Source: Clostridium sp. M62/1
GTDB lineage: Bacteria; Bacillota; Clostridia; Lachnospirales; Lachnospiraceae
NCBI RefSeq assembly: GCF_020736365.1
Contig: NZ_CP085988.1
Span: forward strand, 2,734,001 to 2,798,000
Length of the DNA stretch: 64,000 bases
Direction: 5' to 3'
Part shown: positions 35,026 to 44,599 of the stretch, one piece after another
Numbering within the stretch: position 1 is the stretch's first letter
How the letters are laid out: each line of letters starts with the position of its first letter
The notes under the pieces: model-generated
The model's database searches: none
The model's input: only the letters and a program-made list of their open reading frames with translations
Told to the model about the DNA's origin: nothing
Program-made: the position numbers and the translations under genes

Positions 35026-36057
35026 CTATTTCTCCTGAACGGAAGATGTATGTCTCTTCTTAAACAGACCTTTTCTGAACACTACGTCGAGAAGCACTGC
35101 GAACACTACGATAACGCCGATTACCAGTCTCTGGATTCCCACCTGCACGCCGATCATGTTGAGGCCGTTCTCAAGAGTCTGCCATACAGCCGCTCCTGCC
35201 AGGGTTCCCAGAAGGATACCTGTACCGCCAAGAGGTGAAATTCCGCCGATTACGCCTGCCGCTACCGCGTACATCTCATACATGTTTCCTGCTTCCATAT
35301 TTCCCATGTTGGCCTGTCCGCAGAGGATTAAGCCTACCACGAAGGAACAGAAGGCGCTGACGATGTAGGTCTTTGTCACTGTTGACACTACGCTGACGCC
35401 TGAGAGCTTTGCTGCCTCCACGTTAGAGCCGATCGCATAAATATGACGGCCGGTTCTCGTCTTGGAGAGCAGGAAAAAGAATATTACAAACAGAATAATG
35501 GCAATCCAGAAGGTGTTGTAGACACCGGCTGTCTTTCCGTAGTAGAACAGATTCTGAAATCCGTCTGCCGCCTCCTTGCCGATTCCGGAGCTGATAGCGT
35601 CTGTATTCCTGTTTCCGTTTACCATGTAGGCCACGCCTCTGGCCACGAACATGGTTCCCAGTGTTGCGATAAACGGGGGAAGCTGGCATTTTCCAACCAG
35701 AATTCCGTTGATCACGCCGATTGCCAGACAGCAGCATAACGTAATCATAATCGCCACCGCCGGGGTAATGCCGTGGGTCATAAGCGTCGCCGAGATCATG
35801 GCGCTCATTCCCACCACAGAACCGATGGAAAGGTCAATGTTTCCTGTAATAAGCACATAGCTCTGTCCGATACCGATAATCAGGTATTTGGACATGGAGC
35901 GCAGAAGGTTCATCACATTCTGGCCCGAAAAGACGGTGGGGTTAATCATACCGAAGGCGATATAGATGACAATCAGACCTACAAACGCCGTCATGGCTCC
36001 CCTCATTCCGCGTATATTCAAAAATCGTTTTAATGGATCCTGCTTTTTGCTGTTCAT
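35026..36057 (-). CDS. RbsC-type sugar ABC permease
   Basis: A 343-residue integral membrane permease of the BPD_transp_2 family with about ten hydrophobic helices. Signature stretches are GQSYVLITGNIDLSIGSVVGMSAMI, PPFIATLGTMFVARGVAYM and GGISPLGGTGILLGTLAGAAVWQTLENGLNMIGV. I chose the ATG at 36057, which is 6 nt after GGGGAGG; the in-frame ATG at 36063 abuts that site. It starts 13 nt after the ATPase gene ends. Confidence 0.93.
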   Translation of the reverse strand: MNSKKQDPLKRFLNIRGMRGAMTAFVGLIVIYIAFGMINPTVFSGQNVMNLLRSMSKYLIIGIGQSYVLITGNIDLSIGSVVGMSAMISATLMTHGITPAVAIMITLCCCLAIGVINGILVGKCQLPPFIATLGTMFVARGVAYMVNGNRNTDAISSGIGKEAADGFQNLFYYGKTAGVYNTFWIAIILFVIFFFLLSKTRTGRHIYAIGSNVEAAKLSGVSVVSTVTKTYIVSAFCSFVVGLILCGQANMGNMEAGNMYEMYAVAAGVIGGISPLGGTGILLGTLAGAAVWQTLENGLNMIGVQVGIQRLVIGVIVVFAVLLDVVFRKGLFKKRHTSSVQEK

Positions 36058-36070
36058 GTTCATCCTCCCC

Positions 36071-37585
36071 TTACTTTGCTCCGGCCTCCAGCTTATTCTC
36101 AAACTGGGTTGCCAGAGTCAGGATGCCGCTCTGAGTCGCCTCCTCTGCGCTCATCTCCCCAGTGATGCGTCCGTCGCACATGACAATGATCCGATCCGCG
36201 ATTCCCATGACCTCCGGCATCTCAGAGGACACAAACATGACGGCAATCCCCTGTTTTTTCAGATCGTTCATCAGATTATAAATCTCTACCTTGGCGGCCA
36301 CGTCGATTCCTCTCGTAGGCTCGTCAAAGATCACGACTCTGGAGTTTCTGGCCAGCCATTTTCCCACAACTACCTTCTGCTGGTTGCCGCCGGAGAGGTT
36401 GCCTGTGTTTACCTCCACACTGGGTGTCTTGACCTTCAGGTTCTCCACCACCCGGTCACACATCTCCAGCTCCTTCTGGCTGTTAATGACTCCGAATTTA
36501 TTACAGAGCAGATCCAGATTCGGAAGGGCAATATTGTGGCGGATGCTGAGCTTGGTGCACAGCCCATCCTTCTTTCTGTCCTCCGGCGCAAGTACGATTC
36601 CTGCCCGAATCGCATCCTCCGGCTTCCGTATGGTCACCGGCTTTCCGTCGAGAATAATTTCCCCGCCCTCCTTCGGATCCACGCCGAAGATCGCTCTCGT
36701 AGTCTCTGTCCGTCCAGCTCCCATCAGCCCTGCAAAGCCCACAATCTCCCCCTCATAGAGGGAAAAGTTTACATTCCGGACCATGTGCCCCGCGTTCAGG
36801 TTTCTTACCTCCAGGACCTTCTTTCCCTTCTTGCAGGACACACGCGGGAATTTTTCCTTGATCTCACGGCCCACCATGTTCGCAATAATCTCATCCAGCG
36901 TCGTGTCCCTGAAATTCATGGATGTGATGAACTGTCCGTCCCTCATAATCATAACCCGGTCTACGATGTGGGACAGCTCCTCCAGCCTGTGAGATATGTA
37001 AACGATGCCGCAGCCTTTCGCCTTCAGATCCCTGATAATTCGGAACAGATCCTCAATCTCCCTGGCTGTCAGGGCCGATGTGGGCTCATCCATAATCAGG
37101 ATTCTCGCGTGGGTGGACAGAGCCTTCGCAATCTCCACCATCTGCTGCTTGGACACAGGAAGCTCTCCGACCACCTGTCCCGGATCCATGTCAATTTTAA
37201 GCTCCTCCAGGATCCTGGCAGCTTCCTCCTCCATCTGCGCGTTTGAGAGGACGCCTGCCTTTACCTTTTCCCGTCCGAGGAACATGTTTTCCGCCACCGA
37301 CAGATGGCGGCACATATTCAGCTCCTGGTGGATAATGGCGACACCGATCTCCTGGGCCTGCCTGGGAGTCAGATCTCCGTACTCCTTCCCGAAAATTTCA
37401 AGGCTCCCCTCGTCCCTGGTATAGACGCCGCTGAGAATCTTCATGAGGGTACTCTTCCCTGCTCCATTCTCACCTAAAAGGGCCATCACCTCACCGGAGC
37501 GAAGCTCAAACTGCACATGGTCAAGGGCCTTGACACCCGGGAAATTCTTGCTGATATTTTTCATGGAAACAATTGTTTCACCCAT
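36071..37585 (-). CDS. RbsA-type sugar ABC ATPase
   Basis: A 504-residue duplicated ABC protein energising sugar import. The first domain is complete: GENGAGKST, HQELNMCRHLSVAENMFLGRE, Walker B ILIMDEPTSAL. The second has the relaxed P-loop GLMGAGRTE usual in this family, LSGGNQQKVVVGKWLA, and VVIFDEPTRGIDV. The start at 37585 follows AGGTGG at 5 nt; the open frame continues to a TTG at 37633, which is too close to the promoter. It is the first gene of the sugar locus. It makes a useful active comparison for the pseudo-ATPase at 26732-28213. Confidence 0.93.
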   Translation of the reverse strand: MGETIVSMKNISKNFPGVKALDHVQFELRSGEVMALLGENGAGKSTLMKILSGVYTRDEGSLEIFGKEYGDLTPRQAQEIGVAIIHQELNMCRHLSVAENMFLGREKVKAGVLSNAQMEEEAARILEELKIDMDPGQVVGELPVSKQQMVEIAKALSTHARILIMDEPTSALTAREIEDLFRIIRDLKAKGCGIVYISHRLEELSHIVDRVMIMRDGQFITSMNFRDTTLDEIIANMVGREIKEKFPRVSCKKGKKVLEVRNLNAGHMVRNVNFSLYEGEIVGFAGLMGAGRTETTRAIFGVDPKEGGEIILDGKPVTIRKPEDAIRAGIVLAPEDRKKDGLCTKLSIRHNIALPNLDLLCNKFGVINSQKELEMCDRVVENLKVKTPSVEVNTGNLSGGNQQKVVVGKWLARNSRVVIFDEPTRGIDVAAKVEIYNLMNDLKKQGIAVMFVSSEMPEVMGIADRIIVMCDGRITGEMSAEEATQSGILTLATQFENKLEAGAK

Positions 37586-37642
37586 CTGTACCACCTGTTT
37601 TCCCTTCCCTTTTGTTTCAGTTATCTTTTCCAATATGTTTTT

Positions 37643-37671
37643 ATTATACCAAAAGGTTTTTGTGCAATTAA
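37643..37671 (-). promoter_or_regulatory. Probable promoter of the sugar locus
   Basis: A perfect TATAAT (37643-37648) on the minus strand, with only a weak -35 (TTAATT, 37666-37671) at 17 nt. This fits an activator-dependent promoter. The upstream stretch to about 37800 is AT-rich. 37672-37925 holds no gene; near 37807-37890 there are GC-rich imperfect hairpins that may end the MATE transcript. Confidence 0.5.
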
Positions 37672-37925
37672 GGGGTGTAATCTTTTTATTGTAGGGGATT
37701 TTTTATTGAATTTGTATTTATAATATATTTTTCGCTTTATTTATTTGTGTATTTTTGATATGGATGTATGATTCAGACAGTTCGAACTGTTCTTATGCTT
37801 TGATGCCGTTGGCAGTCTGCCGGCCTTACGGCCCTCCGGCCAGGCGGAGTGATGGAAAAGCACACCACTTTCCGCCTTTGGCCGCGGCGGGTCTTCTTTC
37901 CTGTGTTAACAGAATACGGCAGGTT

Positions 37926-39263
37926 TTATACTTCCGGAAGCTGGCTTTTGGCTCTTTTAGCTCCTCTCTTCTCCATCCTGAAATACAGCCAGCCGCCCAG
38001 AACCACAGACAGAAATTCGGTGACCGGCACTGCCAGCCACACACCGGTCAGTCCTCCGGCCTCCGCCATAAAAAACGCCATGGGGATGAGCAGCACAAGG
38101 CCTCTCAGAAGAGAAATCACCTGGGCCGGCACCGCCTGTTCCACTGCGGAAAAATAGGTGGTGAGCACAATGTTGAGTCCCACGAAAGGCACAGATATAA
38201 AATACAGTTTCAGTCCGATAACCGCTATCTGACCCATCCTTACACTATTTTCACTGTTAAAAATGCCGACGATGGGCTCTGCAAGGCCAAAAAGCCCTCC
38301 ATAGATCAGAACGGACAGAGCTAATACAACTGCGGCTGCCCAGCGCAGAAGCTGCACTTCCCTCTCTTTTCTTCCGTACCCGTACTCCCTGCTCACCAGA
38401 GGCTGGATTCCCTGTCCGACTCCTGAGTATACAGCCACAACTACAAGAGCGATATTCGCAATCACGCCGTAGGCAGCTACCCCGGTGTTTCCCTCCAGCT
38501 CCAGAATGATTTTATTAAATACAATCATGACAACTCCTGATGAGAGCTGAGCCAAAAGCGAAGGGAATCCCAGGGAAACATTCATCTTTACCTGTTTTGG
38601 CAGGAGGCCTGTTTTCACTGCATGGAAGCCCTTTGACCGTTTCAGCCAGTGCGGCGACATAATGGCAATTCCTATAACGGGGGCGAGGCCTGTGGCCAAA
38701 GCTGCCCCGAAAATTCCCATGCCCAGAGGGAACATGAAAACATAATCGAGAATGATATTGGAAAAACTGCCCCCGATAGTGGCTGCCATGGACATTCCCG
38801 GATTTTTATCATTTCTCACAAAGCAGAGAAATATGTCATTCATCAAAAAGGCCGGTGAAAAGAGCATGAGGACTTTTAAATACGTATTTGTCATCTCAAG
38901 CACAGCCTCGTCCGCCCCCAGCAGGACGGCGAGCCTTTCTGAAAACAGGAGTCCCGAAAGGACAAAAAAGACTGAACAGGCCCCTGCCAGAAAAAGCGTA
39001 TTCGTGAACATGAGGTTCGCCTCTCTGTCCTCGCCTCTGCTTTTGCATATGGAGAACCTGGTCGCTCCTCCCATGCCGAGCATCAGCCCTGTTCCATGGA
39101 TCACATCATAAATCGGTATCGCCAGATTAAGCGCAGCGAGGCCATCCGTTCCAAGTCTCTGGGATACAAAAAATGTATCTGCCAGAATATAGCAGGAAAT
39201 TGCCAGCATTCCTGCTACGCTGAGCGATATATACTCTGCAAACTCTCTGTGGATCTTTCCCAT
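37926..39263 (-). CDS. MATE-family efflux transporter
   Basis: A 445-residue multidrug/organic-compound exporter with 12 predicted helices in two halves. Segments such as ISCYILADTFFVSQRLGTDGLAALNLAIPIYDVIHGTGLMLGMGGATRFSI and GVVAAYGVIANIALVVVAVYSGVGQGIQPLVSREYG-like text are characteristic. I chose the ATG at 39263 because GGAGGAG lies before it; an in-frame ATG 18 nt upstream lacks a site. Substrate unknown. It is downstream of the leuCD terminator. Confidence 0.9.
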   Translation of the reverse strand: MGKIHREFAEYISLSVAGMLAISCYILADTFFVSQRLGTDGLAALNLAIPIYDVIHGTGLMLGMGGATRFSICKSRGEDREANLMFTNTLFLAGACSVFFVLSGLLFSERLAVLLGADEAVLEMTNTYLKVLMLFSPAFLMNDIFLCFVRNDKNPGMSMAATIGGSFSNIILDYVFMFPLGMGIFGAALATGLAPVIGIAIMSPHWLKRSKGFHAVKTGLLPKQVKMNVSLGFPSLLAQLSSGVVMIVFNKIILELEGNTGVAAYGVIANIALVVVAVYSGVGQGIQPLVSREYGYGRKEREVQLLRWAAAVVLALSVLIYGGLFGLAEPIVGIFNSENSVRMGQIAVIGLKLYFISVPFVGLNIVLTTYFSAVEQAVPAQVISLLRGLVLLIPMAFFMAEAGGLTGVWLAVPVTEFLSVVLGGWLYFRMEKRGAKRAKSQLPEV

Positions 39264-39377
39264 AAATACTGTCTCCTCCATGTTGTTTTTGCCTGATAAA
39301 AACCGGCTGCCGGTTTCCTGCAGAGGGCTGGAAAGGCGCAGGGCGCTTTCCTCTGTCAAAAACCCCTGTCAAAGAAA

Positions 39378-39433
39378 AAGAGCGCTAAGTTTTGTATCTA
39401 CTTCGGCCTAACGATACAAAATTTAACGCTCTT
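39378..39433 (-). terminator. Terminator of the leuCD operon
   Basis: A 21-bp imperfect stem (AAGAGCGYTAAATTTTGTATC type arms at 39378-39398 and 39413-39433) followed on the minus strand by TTTTTCTTTG. Confidence 0.85.
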
Positions 39434-39563
39434 ACCCGGCGGCAATCAATCTCTATAAAGCTGTGTGTAAGAATAGCAGAAAACCTCAGGTCTGTCAACT
39501 AAAATTTAAAGTCTATTTTCCCGCAGAACCGGCAGAGCTTTGGCTCTCCGCTGCCATGTCTCT

Positions 39564-40049
39564 CTACTTCTGATTAATATAGTTGACCAGCCCTCCGGCT
39601 TCAATGATCTTCTGCATAAACGGCGGGAAGGCCTGCCCCTCAAAGCTCTCCCCTGTGGTCTTATCTGTAATCACTCCGCTGTCAAAGTCAATCTCCACCT
39701 CATGTCCTGCCTGTATGGAGGCGGCAGCCTCCGGACATTCGATGATGGGAAGGCCGATATTGATGGCATTCCTGTAGAATATCCTGGCGAAGGTCTCTGC
39801 AATGACGCAGCTGATGCCTGCGCATTTGATGGCCAGAGGCGCATGCTCCCTGGAGGATCCGCAGCCAAAGTTCTTCTCTGCTACAATAATATCCCCCTTC
39901 TGCACCCGGTTCACAAAATCTTTGTCTATATCTTCCATGCAGTGCTTCGCAAGCTCCTCCCCTTTTGTGGCATTTAAGTACCTTGCAGGGATAATTACGT
40001 CTGTGTCTACGTTATCTCCATATTTGAATACATGTCCGCACGCCTTCAT
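39564..40049 (-). CDS. leuD: 3-isopropylmalate dehydratase small subunit
   Basis: With LeuC it isomerises 2-isopropylmalate to 3-isopropylmalate in leucine synthesis. The 161-residue protein is of the short archaeal/clostridial type: [34 protein letters not shown] (swivelling-domain substrate motif), [15 protein letters not shown]. It follows leuC by 11 nt. Confidence 0.94.
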   Translation of the reverse strand: MKACGHVFKYGDNVDTDVIIPARYLNATKGEELAKHCMEDIDKDFVNRVQKGDIIVAEKNFGCGSSREHAPLAIKCAGISCVIAETFARIFYRNAINIGLPIIECPEAAASIQAGHEVEIDFDSGVITDKTTGESFEGQAFPPFMQKIIEAGGLVNYINQK

Positions 40050-40060
40050 CTCTTTTCCTC

Positions 40061-41326
40061 CTAGTCCATAATCTCACAGGGGCTGCTGATCTTTCCTGTC
40101 ACCGCGCTGGCAGCTGCCACTGCAGGGCTTGCCAGATAAACTTCCGAGTCCACATGGCCCATGCGGCCTACAAAGTTCCTGTTTGTGGTGGAAACGCAGC
40201 GCTCCCCGGCCGCCAGGATTCCCATATAGCCGCCCAGGCACGGACCGCAGGTGGGGGTGCTCACAACTGCTCCCGCTTCGATAAAGGTTTCCATGAGTCC
40301 TTCCTTAATGCACTGAAGGTAGATAGCCTGTGTAGCGGGGATCACGATGCAGCGGACTCCCTTCTTCACCTTTCTTCCCTTTAAGATCTCCGCGGCAATC
40401 CGCATATCTTCCAGCCTTCCGTTGGTGCAGGAGCCGATCACCACCTGATCGATGGCTACATCGCCTGCTTCGTCAATGGTTTTTGTGTTCTCTGGAAGGT
40501 GAGGGAAGGCTACAGTCGGCTTGAGGGCAGACAGATCGATGGTATAGACTGCCTCATACTCTGCATCCTCGTCTGCCTCGTGGATCTGAAACTCCCGTTT
40601 CGAGTGCTCCTTCATATACTGGACAGCCTTCTCATCCACAGGAAAAATTCCGTTTTTCCCGCCTGCCTCAATAGCCATATTGCAGATAGTGAACCGGTCG
40701 TCCATAGACAGATTCCGGATTCCGTCGCCTGTGAATTCCATGGATTTGTAGAGGGCTCCGTCCACTCCGATCATTCCGATAATGTGGAGGATCACGTCTT
40801 TTCCGCTCACCCACTTTCCAGGCTTTCCCGTCAGCACAAATTTGATGGCAGACGGGACCTTGAACCAGGCTTTTCCAGTCACCATCCCGGCAGCCATGTC
40901 AGTGCTTCCCACTCCTGTGGAAAAAGCTCCGAGGGCTCCGTAGGTGCAGGTGTGGGAGTCTGCCCCGATCACCGCATCTCCGGCTACCACCAGGCCTTTT
41001 TCCGGAAGGAGGGCATGCTCAATCCCCATCTCCCCCACGTCAAAGTAGTTGGAGATCTCATGGCGGCAGGCGAAATCACGGCAGCACTTGCAGTTTTCAG
41101 CTGACTTTATGTCCTTGTTGGGGATAAAGTGATCCATGACAAGGGCAATCTTGTCCTTATCGAATACGGTCTGGGTGTTCATTTTTTCCATCTCTGCGAT
41201 AGCTACCGGGGAGGTGATGTCATTTCCGAGAACTAAGTCGAGATCCGCTTCTATTAACTGGCCGGCTTTCACCGACTCAAGGCCGGCATGGGCGGCCAGG
41301 ATTTTCTGAGTCATAGTCATACCCAT
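40061..41326 (-). CDS. leuC: 3-isopropylmalate dehydratase large subunit
   Basis: The aconitase-family iron-sulfur subunit, 421 residues, HacA/LeuC type 2. Iron-sulfur cysteines are visible in [13 protein letters not shown] and [44 protein letters not shown] is the family signature, and [27 protein letters not shown] closes it. The start at 41326 has GGAGG at 9 nt. The open frame continues through the repeat-rich leader (to 41494), which is not coding. It is divergent from a LysR gene that probably controls it. Confidence 0.95.
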   Translation of the reverse strand: MGMTMTQKILAAHAGLESVKAGQLIEADLDLVLGNDITSPVAIAEMEKMNTQTVFDKDKIALVMDHFIPNKDIKSAENCKCCRDFACRHEISNYFDVGEMGIEHALLPEKGLVVAGDAVIGADSHTCTYGALGAFSTGVGSTDMAAGMVTGKAWFKVPSAIKFVLTGKPGKWVSGKDVILHIIGMIGVDGALYKSMEFTGDGIRNLSMDDRFTICNMAIEAGGKNGIFPVDEKAVQYMKEHSKREFQIHEADEDAEYEAVYTIDLSALKPTVAFPHLPENTKTIDEAGDVAIDQVVIGSCTNGRLEDMRIAAEILKGRKVKKGVRCIVIPATQAIYLQCIKEGLMETFIEAGAVVSTPTCGPCLGGYMGILAAGERCVSTTNRNFVGRMGHVDSEVYLASPAVAAASAVTGKISSPCEIMD

Positions 41327-41365
41327 GGTTATAATCCTCCTTGGAATGGTTGATGGTCTGCGGCA

Positions 41366-41459
41366 GCAGTGCCAAGCTCGATTCCGCTTCGCTTCATCTC
41401 GCTCGCGGGCTCCCGCCCTATGAAAACAGGCTGGCACAATCCCTCTTATGTGCAAGCAC
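41366..41459 (-). repeat. 94-bp direct repeat in the leuC leader, copy A
   Basis: Nearly identical to 41485-41578 (one mismatch, offset 119 bp). It contains GAAAACAGGCTGGCACAATC..., the partner of the leader hairpin. It is GC-rich, and on the minus strand it is composed of GCGAGCGAGATGGAGCGAAGC-like text. Confidence 0.85.
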
Positions 41460-41484
41460 CGGGGGAGGTTTCTGCCTCCGCTCC

Positions 41485-41578
41485 GCAGTGCCAAGCTCGA
41501 TTCCGCTTCGCTCCATCTCGCTCGCGGGCTCCCGCCCTATGAAAACAGGCTGGCACAATCCCTCTTATGTGCAAGCAC
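41485..41578 (-). repeat. 94-bp direct repeat in the leuC leader, copy B
   Basis: Second copy of the repeat. The whole 41340-41650 stretch has no convincing gene; the open frames here are made of repeat sequence. Confidence 0.85.
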
Positions 41579-41605
41579 AACGTGGGATTGTGCCAGCCTG
41601 TTTTC
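41541..41605 (-). promoter_or_regulatory. Leader hairpin of leuCD, with an alternative partner
   Basis: 41584-41605 is perfectly complementary over 22 nt to 41541-41562 in repeat B and to 41422-41443 in repeat A. In the leuC leader RNA the 5' arm can therefore pair with either copy, giving two exclusive folds. It has no T-box features that I can see. It may be an attenuator or merely a repeat by-product. Confidence 0.6.
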
Positions 41606-41754
41606 GCACTGCTCTCTGCTGTCGCGAAAAGTCTATTTACATCTTAGCATAGGGGCTGGTATAATACCAATATATATTATGAATAGGAAATATAAAGTTC
41701 AGTTATAGACTTTTTGTTTCCTGTTTTCTTTTGTAATCTTTCAGAGGTGAGTAT

Positions 41755-42669
41755 ATGGAACAGCATTTATCGCAGTACAAAATTTTTTACGCCGTCGCTA
41801 AGGCAGGTAATATTTCAAAGGCCGCCAAGGAACTGTTTATCAGCCAGCCTGCCATCAGCAAGGCGGTCAGCAAGCTTGAAGAGAGCCTTGGCGTCCCGCT
41901 TTTTACGAGAAATTCCAGGGGAGTCCAGCTCACGGTGGAGGGGCAGGTGCTCTTCAGCCATGTGAGCAATGCATTCGATACCTTAAGCCGCGGCGAGAAC
42001 GAACTTCGCCGGATCAAGGATTTCAATATCGGCCAGATTAAAATCGGGGTCAGCAATACGCTCTGCAAGTATGTGCTTCTCCCCTATCTCAAGGGCTTTG
42101 TAGAGAAGAATCCACACATCAAAGTGACGATTGACGGACAGTCTACTGCCAAAACCGTTTCCAAGCTGGAACAGCAGCAGCTTGATATTGGTCTGGTGGC
42201 GGAGCCAAAGACCAAAAGGAATCTGAAGTTTATCCCACTGATGCAGATTGAAGACGGATTTGTCTGTACAAAGAGTTACCTGGAAAATCTGTATCTCAGA
42301 GAGGGGCGTGAGGCAGATCTCTTCTCGACAGGCACCATCATGCTGTTAGACCGCAGCAACATGACAAGGACCCACATCGACGCCTGGTTTACAGAAAACG
42401 ACATTGAGCCGAAACAGGTGCTGGAGGCCACTACTATGGATATGCTGATCGAGTTTGCGAAGATCGGCCTTGGCATCGGCTGTGTGATCAAGGATTTCGT
42501 CAGAAAAGAGCTGGAAGAGGGAAGCCTTATAGAAATTCCCCTGTCGGCTCCCATACGCAGGAGAACCATTGGCTTCGCCTACAATCCGTCCTATGCCACA
42601 AAAACCACCAGCCAGTTTGTCAGGTTCTGTCTGCCGGAAAAAGAAAACGGCCAGTTTTCTCTTCTCTGA
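41755..42669 (+). CDS. LysR-family transcriptional regulator
   Basis: A 304-residue regulator. The N-terminal winged helix (residues 1-65: YKIFYAVAKAGNISKAAKELFISQPAISKAVSKLEESLGVPLFTRNSRGVQLT) is followed by a LysR substrate-binding domain (about 90-295). It is divergent from leuCD with a shared control region. A palindrome GGTATAATACC at 41658-41668 lies between them. It is probably a regulator of leucine genes; the effector (2-isopropylmalate in many clostridial and bacillary cases) is not shown by sequence. Confidence 0.9.
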   Translation: MEQHLSQYKIFYAVAKAGNISKAAKELFISQPAISKAVSKLEESLGVPLFTRNSRGVQLTVEGQVLFSHVSNAFDTLSRGENELRRIKDFNIGQIKIGVSNTLCKYVLLPYLKGFVEKNPHIKVTIDGQSTAKTVSKLEQQQLDIGLVAEPKTKRNLKFIPLMQIEDGFVCTKSYLENLYLREGREADLFSTGTIMLLDRSNMTRTHIDAWFTENDIEPKQVLEATTMDMLIEFAKIGLGIGCVIKDFVRKELEEGSLIEIPLSAPIRRRTIGFAYNPSYATKTTSQFVRFCLPEKENGQFSLL

Positions 42670-42676
42670 AAACAGC

Positions 42677-42712
42677 GGATGCGCCATCACCCCCTGGGGC
42701 AATGACGCATCC
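42677..42712 (+). terminator. Terminator after the LysR gene
   Basis: GGATGCG(C)CAT pairs with ATG(A)CGCATCC around a CCCC/GGGG inner stem; a short T-rich tail follows. Confidence 0.65.
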
Positions 42713-42820
42713 TCCGTTTCATAATCTTGAGGTATAGTAAATGTTCTTGCAAGCAATAAAATAATAAAAATAATAAAGCATCAATGACCATCCGGAATGC
42801 TGGGACGGGCGTTTAAAGCC

Positions 42821-43930
<1,110 letters not shown>

Positions 43931-43937
43931 TCAGTTT

Positions 43938-44438
43938 TTAGGGGAGGTATCTGACGTCCTCCGTTCCTCTTGAAAGTCCGGTCACGCCGGTCCTTGCAAG
44001 CTCCAGAATCTCGTAATCCTCCAGAAGATTAATCATAGCGTCCAGCTTTGACTGATCACCTGTCAGCATTACGGTTACTGACTCCTTCCCCACATCCACA
44101 ATGGACGCACGGAAAATCTCTGCGATGGCATTGATAGCCATACGCTCGCTGGCATTGGCCCTCACCTTCACAAGGATCAGCTCCCTGTATACGGAGCGGC
44201 CCGCCCGAAGCTCCTTGATGTCGTAAACATCCTCCAGCTTTCTGAGCTGCTTTTCAATCTGCTCCAGAATTTCCTGATCTCCCTGGGAAACCACTGTCAT
44301 CCTGGAATATTTGGGATCTGCCGTCTCTCCAACGGTCAGACTCTCAATGTTGTAACCGCGGCGGCTGAACAGCCCGGCCACACGGCTCAGTACACCTGCT
44401 GTATTGTCCACCAGCAGGGATAATACGATTCTGCTCAT
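43938..44438 (-). CDS. ilvN: Acetolactate synthase small (regulatory) subunit
   Basis: The 166-residue ACT-domain subunit confers valine control on acetolactate synthase. The N-terminal ACT domain is RIVLSLLVDNTAGVLSRVAGLFSRRGYNIESLTVG; the second part is RELILVKVRANASERMAINAIAEIFRASIVDVGKESVTVMLTGD. The ATG at 44438 has only a moderate ribosome-binding site. The catalytic subunit IlvB is not in the window. It is the first gene of an ilvNC unit with a strong promoter. Confidence 0.93.
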   Translation of the reverse strand: MSRIVLSLLVDNTAGVLSRVAGLFSRRGYNIESLTVGETADPKYSRMTVVSQGDQEILEQIEKQLRKLEDVYDIKELRAGRSVYRELILVKVRANASERMAINAIAEIFRASIVDVGKESVTVMLTGDQSKLDAMINLLEDYEILELARTGVTGLSRGTEDVRYLP

Positions 44439-44460
44439 GCCATTACCTGCCTTTATTGGG

Positions 44461-44505
44461 AAAGTCCGTTTGGTTATCAACAATCATAACAACCAAACGG
44501 ACTTT
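44461..44505. promoter_or_regulatory. 15-bp perfect inverted repeat over the ilvN promoter
   Basis: AAAGTCCGTTTGGTT (44461-44475) and AACCAAACGGACTTT (44491-44505) enclose the -10 box and overlap the promoter spacer and start site. It is a good candidate operator for a dimeric or tetrameric repressor. Confidence 0.65.
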
Positions 44506-44511
44506 TGTCAA
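44483..44511 (-). promoter_or_regulatory. Promoter of ilvNC
   Basis: TTGACA (44506-44511) and TATGAT (44483-44488) on the minus strand with a 17-nt spacer, about 45 nt before the ilvN start codon. Confidence 0.8.
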
Positions 44512-44599
44512 TTAATTAAAAGGAATAGGAACTATTACCTGAAGATATATAAGAGGGGACATACACTTGGCCTTGCGTATCAGTTTTCACAGGTTCCTC

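Noticed and set aside
35966..37246. 426-codon plus-strand open frame opposite the sugar ATPase gene
   Set aside because: Antisense shadow of a clear RbsA homologue; no start signal.
41366..41578. Possible CRISPR array
   Set aside because: Only two long repeats with one spacer-sized gap and no cas genes; explained as a leader duplication.
41326..41650. T-box riboswitch before leuC
   Set aside because: I could not find a specifier stem, an AGGGTGG-like T-box sequence or a terminator/antiterminator pair of the usual form.
41341..41708. Plus-strand frames in the leuC leader
   Set aside because: They are translations of the 94-bp repeats; the same peptide text recurs in each copy.
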